From: Desulfovibrionaceae bacterium
Lineage (GTDB): Bacteria > Pseudomonadota > Gammaproteobacteria > Burkholderiales > Burkholderiaceae_C
Direction: 5' to 3'
Assembly (NCBI GenBank): GCA_009778355.1
Contig: WRJY01000299.1
Span: forward strand, 1 to 12,619
DNA: 12,619 bases
This document shows positions 7,112-12,619 of the stretch, piece by piece. The translations under genes were made by a program, and so were the position numbers. The notes beneath the pieces were generated by a model. The model saw only the letters and a list, made by a program, of their open reading frames with translations, did no database searches and had not been told where the DNA came from. The first letter of the stretch is position 1; each line of letters begins with the position of its first letter.

Positions 7112-9105
7112 GCGATCACGGCTTCGGCTTCGGCAACCGGCGCCGGCTCGTCATGATGGGCATCGCGGATGTGCAGATCGGGCATCAGTTGGTCGAGGCG
7201 GTGCTGCGCGGCCTCCAGCGCCGTCTCTTGTTCCCTGATTTCGCCGATGCGCTGGTCCAGCCCGCCGGCGGCGTCCTGGATGCGCCGGATAGCGTCGATG
7301 CGGCGTCCGTAGGCGCGCCGGCGCTCGCGCAACTGCGCGCCGAGCTGGCTGGAGCACGATTTGTTCCACAGTTCGATTTCGCCCAGCGCGGCCTCGAAGA
7401 CCGCGCGCACGCGGGCCGCCAAGGCGCGCAGCAGTTTCTCGCAGAACTCGGGCCGGGCCAGTTGCAGCGCGTTGCCCATGCCCAGGTACTGCATGTGGCT
7501 GTGTTCGATGGCCGCCAGGTCTTTTTCGGCTTCGGCCATGTCCGGCGGCGGCGCGATTTGCAGCGCAAAGCCGTATTCGGTATTGAGCCGGCGAAACGAA
7601 TGGGTCAGCATGTCGTGAATCTCGGCTTCGAGCGCGCGCGCCTTGCGCACCACGGCGCGCAGGTTATCGAAGCCCTCGGCATACGCGCGCTTGATGCCCA
7701 GCTTCAGGCCAGGCTCGCGCAGCACGACCGTGAGGCCGACCAGTTCGCGCTTGATCGAGGCGCTGCCCAGCAGCCTGAACAAGTCGCGCAGCAGCTTCAT
7801 GTGGACCGAACGCACCGCCAGCACGGTGGCCGCGCTGCGGTCGAAGTCGGCTTTTTCCTGCTCGACGCGCAGCCGCATCTGGCGCACCACGGCGTGGTTC
7901 TTGCCGCGCAGCCCCTTGAGCTCCAGCAGTTGCTCGGCCAGTTCGCGCCGGCGCACGCTCAGCGTGCGGGCGGCATCGGCCTGCAACCGGCCCATGCCGG
8001 AGCGGATGGCGTTCTCCAGCATCGACTGCCTGGCCCCCAGCACCTGCCGGCCCAGCAATTGCTCGAACGCCTGCAGGCGGCTTCGCCTGAGCAGCACATC
8101 GTCGCCCCGCACCTTGGCCAGCAGGCCCTTCTGAGCCGACAGGGCCATCACCTGCGTGGCCGGCAGGCCCAGCGTGTGCGCGGTGTCGGCGCACTGGCGC
8201 GCGATCTGGGCCTCGATCAGGGCGGCGGAGCTCAAATCGTCCCACAGCGTGTCGATCTTGTTGAGCACTACGAAGCACGCGCCGAAGCTGTTTTCCATCG
8301 CGGCCAGATGCTCGCGCCAGATGGCGAGGTCGGACTTGGTCACGCCCGTGTCAGTGCCAAGCACGAACACCGCCGCCTGCGCCTGCGCGATCAGGTTCAC
8401 GGTGAGTTCGGGTTCGGCGCCGATGGCGTTCAGGCCCGGCGTGTCCAGCACCACCAGCCCCTGCTTGAGCATGGGATGCGGCATGTTGATCAGCGCATGG
8501 CGCCAGCGCGGCACCTCGACCGCGCCGGCGGCATTGACGGGCGGGTTGTCGTCCAGCCGGTCGTCGTGCCAGAAGCCTAGCGCGCGCGCCTCGTCCTTGC
8601 TGACGTACAGCACCTCGGACACCTTGGTCATGGCGCCGGCCAACTGGGCCGCATCATGCACGTCCAGACTCACCCGGGTCCATTTTTCGGGCATCGTGCG
8701 CCATTCCAGCAACGCCTGGGGTTGCAGCCGGGTTTCGATGGGCAGCAGGCGCAGGCAAGGCGGCAGGGCGGGGTCGTAGCCCAGTTCGGCCGGGCACATG
8801 GTGGTGCGCCCGGCGCTGGCGGGCATGATGCGGCGGCCATAGCTGGCAAAGAACACCGCGTTGATCAGTTCGGACTTGCCGCGCGAGAACTCGGCCACGA
8901 AGGCGACCATCACCTTGTCCGAGCGCAACTGCTCGATCAGCCGCTGCACGCTTTCCTCGGAGCTGTCGTCCAGCAGTTCCTGCTCGCGCAGCCAGTCGGC
9001 CTGCACCTTCAGGCGCAGGCCCATCTCGGCGCGCCACGCGCCATGCCGGTCGAACCGTTCGTTGAAATCCGTTCTCACCCGTCGCCTCGCATGCTTCGCA
9101 TGCAT
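7108..9105 (-). CDS. Dynamin-family large GTPase
   Basis: Up to 665 residues. A GTPase domain shows AEFSRGKS (71-78, P-loop), TT at 101-102 (switch I candidate), DTPGLN (221-226, G3) and NKID (282-285, G4), with a ~100-residue insertion between switch I and G3. The rest is mainly charged helix, with coiled-coil-like stretches at about 375-430 and 590-640, and an acidic Ala/Glu tail. No obvious transmembrane segment is seen, so it is probably a cytosolic or membrane-peripheral GTPase. Known bacterial dynamin-like proteins remodel or protect membranes; the role here is unknown. The start is uncertain: the ATG at 9105 has no Shine-Dalgarno, whereas a GTG at 9078 (giving VRTDFNERF) has GAGG six bases upstream. 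It begins 32-59 bp after mutM and overlaps mutY by four bases. Confidence 0.9.
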   Translation of the reverse strand: MHAKHARRRVRTDFNERFDRHGAWRAEMGLRLKVQADWLREQELLDDSSEESVQRLIEQLRSDKVMVAFVAEFSRGKSELINAVFFASYGRRIMPASAGRTTMCPAELGYDPALPPCLRLLPIETRLQPQALLEWRTMPEKWTRVSLDVHDAAQLAGAMTKVSEVLYVSKDEARALGFWHDDRLDDNPPVNAAGAVEVPRWRHALINMPHPMLKQGLVVLDTPGLNAIGAEPELTVNLIAQAQAAVFVLGTDTGVTKSDLAIWREHLAAMENSFGACFVVLNKIDTLWDDLSSAALIEAQIARQCADTAHTLGLPATQVMALSAQKGLLAKVRGDDVLLRRSRLQAFEQLLGRQVLGARQSMLENAIRSGMGRLQADAARTLSVRRRELAEQLLELKGLRGKNHAVVRQMRLRVEQEKADFDRSAATVLAVRSVHMKLLRDLFRLLGSASIKRELVGLTVVLREPGLKLGIKRAYAEGFDNLRAVVRKARALEAEIHDMLTHSFRRLNTEYGFALQIAPPPDMAEAEKDLAAIEHSHMQYLGMGNALQLARPEFCEKLLRALAARVRAVFEAALGEIELWNKSCSSQLGAQLRERRRAYGRRIDAIRRIQDAAGGLDQRIGEIREQETALEAAQHRLDQLMPDLHIRDAHHDEPAPVAEAEAVIA

Positions 9106-9137
9106 ATTACACCGGCCATGCCGCGCACCGGCAGCCT

Positions 9138-9953
9138 TCAACGCTGACAGCGCGGACAAAAAAAAGTCGACCGCTGCCCCTGGCGGATTTGCCTCAGCGG
9201 CGCGCCGCAGCGCACGCAAGGCTGCCCGGCGCGCGCGTAAACCGCCGCCTCGGACTGAAAATGTCCGCGCTCGCCCGCCGCGCTGGAAAAATTGCGCAGC
9301 GTGCTGCCGCCGCGCTCCACCGCTCGCGCCAGCACCTCGCGAATGGCCGCGCGCAGGCGGTCGGCGCGCGGGCGCGACAGCCGGCTGGCGCGCACGGTGG
9401 GCCGGATGCCGGCCAGAAACAGCGCCTCGGACGCATAAATGTTGCCCACGCCAACCACCACGTCGCCTGCCAGCAACACCTGCTTGATCGGCGCGCGCCT
9501 GACCTTCAGGGCGGCATGGAACGCGGCGGGGTCGAACCCGGCATCGTCCAGCGGCTCCACGCCCAGCCCGGCCAGCAGCCGGCGCGCCAGGCCGGCCTCC
9601 GCCGACGGCGACCACACCACCGCCCCGAAGCGGCGCGGATCGTGCAGGCGCAGCACGCCCCGCGTGGTATGCAGGTCGAAATGATCGTGCGGACCGGGCG
9701 GCGGCTGCGCGGGCCGGAAATCCAGGCTGCCCGACATGCCCAGGTGCAGCAGCAGCACGCCCTCGTCGAGCCGCAGCAGCAAATACTTGCCGCGCCGCCC
9801 GACCTCCAGCACCGTGCGGCCCGCCAACTGCCCGGGCGCCAGCCCCAGCGGCCAGCGCAGCGGCTTGCCTTGGTGCGCGGCAAGAATGCGGGCGCCGCAG
9901 ATGCGGTCGGCAAAGCTGCGCCGCGTGACTTCGACCTCGGGTAATTCGGGCAT
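9138..9953 (-). CDS. mutM: Formamidopyrimidine-DNA glycosylase (Fpg/MutM)
   Basis: Bifunctional glycosylase/AP lyase that excises 8-oxoguanine and formamidopyrimidines. The 271-residue product begins MPELPEVE, which gives the catalytic P2 and E3 after Met removal and fixes the start. RRGKYL (53-58) holds the conserved lysine, VVGVGNIYASEALF (166-179) is the helix-two-turn-helix, and C246, C249, C266 and C269 form the zinc finger, with R261 in GQRSTFFC. The minus-strand frame stays open far upstream through the TPR gene, but that extension is an antisense shadow. It is the first gene of the minus-strand series. Only 24 bp separate it from the divergent TPR start, and no Shine-Dalgarno is visible. 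Confidence 0.97.
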   Translation of the reverse strand: MPELPEVEVTRRSFADRICGARILAAHQGKPLRWPLGLAPGQLAGRTVLEVGRRGKYLLLRLDEGVLLLHLGMSGSLDFRPAQPPPGPHDHFDLHTTRGVLRLHDPRRFGAVVWSPSAEAGLARRLLAGLGVEPLDDAGFDPAAFHAALKVRRAPIKQVLLAGDVVVGVGNIYASEALFLAGIRPTVRASRLSRPRADRLRAAIREVLARAVERGGSTLRNFSSAAGERGHFQSEAAVYARAGQPCVRCGAPLRQIRQGQRSTFFCPRCQR

Positions 9954-9977
9954 GGCTTGGATTATTATGACGAGCCC
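9954..9977. promoter_or_regulatory. 24-bp divergent gap between mutM and the TPR gene
   Basis: This is the whole space between two divergent start codons. It contains an AT-rich ATTATTATGA core within GC-rich surroundings. On the minus strand CATAAT (9969-9964) resembles a -10 box only ten bases before the mutM ATG; on the plus strand TATTAT (9963-9968) lies nine bases before the TPR ATG. Neither has a clear -35. If real, both mRNAs would be leaderless or nearly so. This is inference. Confidence 0.3.
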
Positions 9978-11747
9978 ATGAAATCCTATCGTTGCGTTCT
10001 GGCCGGCATGGCCCTGACGGCGGCGGTGCCTGCCGCGCTGCCTCAGACGCCGGCTTCGCCCGATGCGCCAGCCTCCGCGGCCCAGGCCGCCGCGCCCGCG
10101 GCGCAGTCGGCCATGAGCGCGCGGCTGCTGTACGAACTGCTGCTGGGCGAAATCAGCTTCCGCCAGAACAACGCGCAAAACGGCGTGGGCTACATGCTGA
10201 ACGCCGCGCGGCGCACCGGCGACGAATCGCTGTTCAGGCGCGCGACCGAGATGGCGATTGCCTCGCGCTCCGGGCCGGCGGCGCTGGAGACCACGCGCGC
10301 CTGGCGGCAGGCGTTTCCCCATTCGGTGCAGGCCGCCCGCTTCGAGCTGCAAGTGCTTCTGGTGCTGGGCCGCGTGCCCGAGACCGAAACGCCGGTGCGT
10401 GAGTTGCTGGCCGATCTGCCGCAGGCCGAGAAGGAGTCGTTCATCATCGCGCTGCCCGCGCTGTACCAGCGCGCGCCCGACAAGGCGCAAACCGCCCGCA
10501 TCGTCGAAGCCGCCTTGCTGAACGCCATCAAGGACCCGGCCCTGGCGCCCGCCGCCTGGACCTCCATCGGACGCCTGCGCTTGCAGGCCGGCGACAAAAC
10601 TGGCGCGCTGTCGGCCGCCACGCTGGGGCAGACCAGCGGCAGCCCCTCGCAGTGGCCGGCGTTGCTGGCGCTGAACCTGCTGGCCGATGCCGACACGCCG
10701 GCTGCCGAGCCGCTGCTCCAGCGTTATCTCGAAAACCCGCAGGCCGATCCGGAAGTAGGCGTTGGATACGCCCGTGCGCTGGTCGAACTGGGCCGGATGG
10801 CCGACGCTCATACGCAACTGGACGCGCTGACGCGCCAGCACCCCGACTACCCCGAAGGCTGGCTGCTCAAGGGCGCCCTGCTGGCCGACGAACGCCGCGA
10901 CAGCGAGGCCGAACCGGCGCTGACCCGCTTCCTGCAACTGGCCGACGCGCAGGCCGGCCAGCCCGGCATGGAACGCGATGGCGGACGCAACCAGGCCCGC
11001 CTGATGCTGGCCCGCATCGCCGAACGGCGCGGCGACCTGAGCGCCGCCGAGCAACTGCTCCAGCAAGTGGACACGCCCGATCAAACCCTGGCCGTGCAAC
11101 TGCGGCGCGCCCAGATACTGGCCCGCCAGGGCAAGCTCGACGAGGCCCGCCAGGTCATCCGCGCGGCGCCCGAGCGCCAGAGCGAGGACGCGCGCAACAA
11201 ACTGCTGGCCGAAGCGCAGTTGCTGCGCGATCACCAGCAGCCCGAACAGGCGTACCAAATGCTGTCGGACGAACTCGCCAACGACCCCGACGACGAAACC
11301 CTGCTGTACGAAGCCGGCATGGCCGCCGACCGCGCCGACCGCCTGCAAGACATGGAACGCCTGCTGCGGCGCCTGATCGAAATCAACCCCAAATCCCCCA
11401 GCGCCTACAACGCGCTGGGCTACACGCTGGCTGATCGCGGCCTGCGGCTGCAAGAAGCCAAACAGTTGATCGGGCAAGCGGTGCAGCTCGCGCCCGATGA
11501 CAGCTTCATCCAGGACAGCTTGGCCTGGGTCGAATTCCGGCTCGGCCACCTGGACGAAGCGCGCCGCATCCTCGAAGCCGCCTACAAAAACCGCCCCGAC
11601 CCCGAAATCGCCGCCCACCTGGGCGAAGTGCTGTGGACGCTGGGCGAGCAAGACGCCGCCCGCGCCATCTGGCGCGACGGCCAGCGCCTGGACCCCGGCA
11701 ACGAAACCCTGCTCCAGACGCTCAAGCGCCTGCAAGTCACGCCATGA
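9978..11747 (+). CDS. Exported tetratricopeptide-repeat protein
   Basis: 589 residues with a probable signal peptide (K2, R5, then hydrophobic 7-20) followed by an Ala/Pro-rich linker to about 45. The rest is alpha-helical repeat, with clear TPR units in the last 200 residues: the AYNALGYTLADRG (477-489), DSLAWVEFRLGHLDEA (513-528) and HLGEVLWTLGEQDAA (547-561) segments and their NP/DP-type turns. TPRs are scaffolds for protein contacts. Proteins of this kind next to lolB are common in beta- and gammaproteobacteria, for example the PA4667 type in Pseudomonas, and a role at the cell envelope is plausible but unproven. I chose the ATG at 9978 because it gives a sensible signal peptide; an in-frame ATG at 9957 would prepend MDYYDEP and spoil it. 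lolB follows after 179 bp. Confidence 0.88.
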   Translation: MKSYRCVLAGMALTAAVPAALPQTPASPDAPASAAQAAAPAAQSAMSARLLYELLLGEISFRQNNAQNGVGYMLNAARRTGDESLFRRATEMAIASRSGPAALETTRAWRQAFPHSVQAARFELQVLLVLGRVPETETPVRELLADLPQAEKESFIIALPALYQRAPDKAQTARIVEAALLNAIKDPALAPAAWTSIGRLRLQAGDKTGALSAATLGQTSGSPSQWPALLALNLLADADTPAAEPLLQRYLENPQADPEVGVGYARALVELGRMADAHTQLDALTRQHPDYPEGWLLKGALLADERRDSEAEPALTRFLQLADAQAGQPGMERDGGRNQARLMLARIAERRGDLSAAEQLLQQVDTPDQTLAVQLRRAQILARQGKLDEARQVIRAAPERQSEDARNKLLAEAQLLRDHQQPEQAYQMLSDELANDPDDETLLYEAGMAADRADRLQDMERLLRRLIEINPKSPSAYNALGYTLADRGLRLQEAKQLIGQAVQLAPDDSFIQDSLAWVEFRLGHLDEARRILEAAYKNRPDPEIAAHLGEVLWTLGEQDAARAIWRDGQRLDPGNETLLQTLKRLQVTP

Positions 11748-11820
11748 CCGCGCCGCTGGCAGCCAGCGCGCCCTCGATTCACGCGCGCGCATCGCGCTGC
11801 CTCTCTCCCCCTCGGAGGCC

Positions 11821-11884
11821 GTCGCAAAAGCCTCTTTACGCCCCTCTCCCCTCGCGAAAGACATGCAAAGAAGCCTTTTGCGAC
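11821..11884 (+). repeat. Long imperfect inverted repeat between the TPR gene and lolB
   Basis: GTCGCAAAAG (11821-11830) is perfectly complementary to CTTTTGCGAC (11875-11884). Past a bulged C and one mismatch, CCTCTT (11831-11836) continues to pair with AAGAAG (11868-11873), giving about 15 pairs around a pyrimidine-rich loop of about 31 bases. It lies in the middle of the 179-bp spacer 11748-11926, which is otherwise CT-rich and codes for nothing recognisable. It could be an mRNA structure modulating lolB, an RNase-processing or partial terminator site, or a copy of a dispersed palindromic repeat. Confidence 0.55.
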
Positions 11885-11913
11885 AACCCCGCGGAAAAGA
11901 AACGGAACCGGAA

Positions 11914-11919
11914 AAGAGG
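11914..11919 (+). promoter_or_regulatory. Shine-Dalgarno of lolB
   Basis: AAGAGG ends seven bases before the GTG at 11927. This supports GTG as the lolB start over the in-frame ATG at 11744, which overlaps the end of the TPR gene and would put about 60 non-signal residues ahead of the lipoprotein signal. Confidence 0.7.
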
Positions 11920-11926
11920 TAAAAAC

Positions 11927-12466
11927 GTGTCCAGCTCAATTCAAAACCGTTTCAGCCCACTGCGCGCGGGCGTCTTCCTCCTGATGGGCCTGGCAGCCTT
12001 GCTCATGGCCGGCTGCGTAACCCCTCCGAAACCCGAGCGCGCCTTCGAGCCGCCCTCCGGTCACTGGAGCGGTCGCTTCGCGCTGACCGTGGACAGTCAG
12101 CCGCCGCAGTCGTATTCGGCCAGTTTCACCCTCGCTGGCGGCCCGCAGGCAGGCGAACTCACGCTGACCTCGCCATTGGGCAGCACGCTCGCCGTCATGC
12201 AGTGGCAGCCCGGCCTGGCGCTACTGCGGCAAGGCGAGCAGACTTACAGCTTCGCCTCGCTCGACGAGCTGACCGCCGCCGCCGCCGGCGCCGACTTGCC
12301 CGTGCGCGCCCTGTTCGGCTGGCTGGGCGGCAGCGCGCAAACCGTCGAAGGCTGGAGCGCCGACCTGAGCCGCCTGCCCGAGCACCGCCTCACCGCCCGC
12401 CGCCTGACCCCCCCGCCCGCCGCCGAACTGCGCCTGGTGCTCGATTACCCTAAAAACGGCAGTTGA
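11927..12466 (+). CDS. lolB: Outer-membrane lipoprotein receptor LolB
   Basis: LolB accepts lipoproteins from periplasmic LolA and inserts them in the outer membrane, and is itself a lipoprotein. The 179-residue precursor starts at a GTG and has a signal peptide (R8, R13, hydrophobic 14-28) ending in a lipobox MAG-C30; V31 rather than Asp at +2 agrees with outer-membrane targeting. The mature part carries LolB-family features: HWSGRFALTV (46-55), GELTLTSPLGSTLA (76-89) and LPVRALFGWLGG (124-135). Mature length, about 150, is at the short end of the family. It follows the TPR gene in the order familiar from related bacteria, where ispE normally comes next; here a terminator-like hairpin follows 18 bp after the stop. 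Confidence 0.93.
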   Translation: MSSSIQNRFSPLRAGVFLLMGLAALLMAGCVTPPKPERAFEPPSGHWSGRFALTVDSQPPQSYSASFTLAGGPQAGELTLTSPLGSTLAVMQWQPGLALLRQGEQTYSFASLDELTAAAAGADLPVRALFGWLGGSAQTVEGWSADLSRLPEHRLTARRLTPPPAAELRLVLDYPKNGS

Positions 12467-12484
12467 GCGCTTATTTACCCTCGT

Positions 12485-12510
12485 AACCTCTTATGAACAC
12501 AGAGGTTTTT
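12485..12510 (+). terminator. Rho-independent-type terminator after lolB
   Basis: AACCTCT (12485-12491) pairs exactly with AGAGGTT (12501-12507) around a nine-base loop, and the T-run extends to 12510. The stem is short and only moderately GC-rich, so efficiency is uncertain. Position and T-tail fit termination of the TPR-lolB transcript. Confidence 0.55.
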
Positions 12511-12619
12511 GACTTCGATCGACCTCGCCATTTGGGTGAGCTCGCTATGCACCCGCCAGCGCCGCGCTCGACGCGCCATGCGGCGTTGCTCGTCCTTGCA
12601 GGCACGAGCCTGCCGCGTC
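12511..12619. other. 3' edge: small inverted repeat, no assigned gene
   Basis: GCAGGC (12598-12603) pairs with GCCTGC (12608-12613) around ACGA. A plus frame from an ATG at 12547 (MHPPAPRSTRHAALLVLAG) is open to the window edge, but has no Shine-Dalgarno. A minus frame entering from the edge is open to a stop overlapping the lolB terminator region. Neither is recognisable, and it does not resemble the start of ispE. It may be a dispersed repeat or the edge of an insertion. Confidence 0.35.

Noticed and set aside
6023..7156. 377-codon plus-strand open frame opposite mutY
   Set aside because: Antisense shadow; mutY catalytic residues and iron-sulfur cysteines are all on the minus strand.
7153..8580. 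475-codon plus-strand open frame opposite the dynamin-like gene
   Set aside because: Composition is that of an antisense shadow, and the minus strand carries all the GTPase motifs.
9158..9165. Run of eight A (T8 on the coding strand) near the mutM 3' end as a programmed frameshift site
   Set aside because: The current frame reads straight through to the zinc-finger CPRC and a normal stop, so no shift is needed.
11744..11926. Longer lolB from the in-frame ATG at 11744
   Set aside because: It would place about 60 residues without signal-peptide character before the lipoprotein signal; the GTG at 11927 has a Shine-Dalgarno and the correct signal peptide.
9954..11939. Upstream extension of the mutM frame to a 933-codon protein
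   Set aside because: The extra ~660 codons are antisense to the TPR gene and have no recognisable domain. MPELPEVE at 9953 must be the N-terminus because Pro2 is catalytic.

Overview
This is high-GC chromosomal DNA whose proteins and gene order look like a betaproteobacterium of the Burkholderiales, most likely Comamonadaceae-like. That placement is inferred from remembered family sequences and the MutM / TPR protein / LolB neighbourhood; no search was run.

Left part (1-1762): an AT-richer, apparently gene-free stretch with two hairpins and a 14-bp perfect palindrome. It leads, through a near-perfect Shine-Dalgarno, into a secreted leucine-rich-repeat protein with eight 23-residue repeats and an IPTL-CTERM-like C-terminal sorting tail. 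This looks like an accessory surface gene.

Centre (1780-9953, all minus strand): a tightly packed series transcribed mutM, dynamin-like GTPase, mutY, queC, a broken threonine-dehydratase-family gene, a KefB/C-type cation:proton antiporter, then apt. The dynamin/mutY and mutY/queC junctions are both 4-base GTGA overlaps in which the downstream gene starts with GTG. MutM and MutY are the two DNA glycosylases of the 8-oxoguanine (GO) repair system. QueC makes preQ0 for queuosine. Apt salvages adenine. The dehydratase remnant has lost about 85-90 internal residues, carries a frameshift and has altered glycine motifs.

Right part (9978-12466, plus strand): a large exported TPR protein, divergent from mutM across only 24 bp, then a 179-bp spacer with a long imperfect inverted repeat, then lolB (outer-membrane lipoprotein receptor). 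A hairpin terminator follows lolB. The last ~110 bp hold a small inverted repeat and no recognisable gene; the expected neighbour ispE does not begin inside the window.

Most of the window is ordinary housekeeping sequence. I found no CRISPR array, tRNA, rRNA, intact mobile element or convincing new defence system. The items most worth a second look are the LRR/IPTL-CTERM gene and its upstream palindrome, the dynamin-like GTPase embedded between mutM and mutY with a non-canonical P-loop, the decayed dehydratase, the hairpin spacer before lolB, and the very short divergent gap between mutM and the TPR gene.
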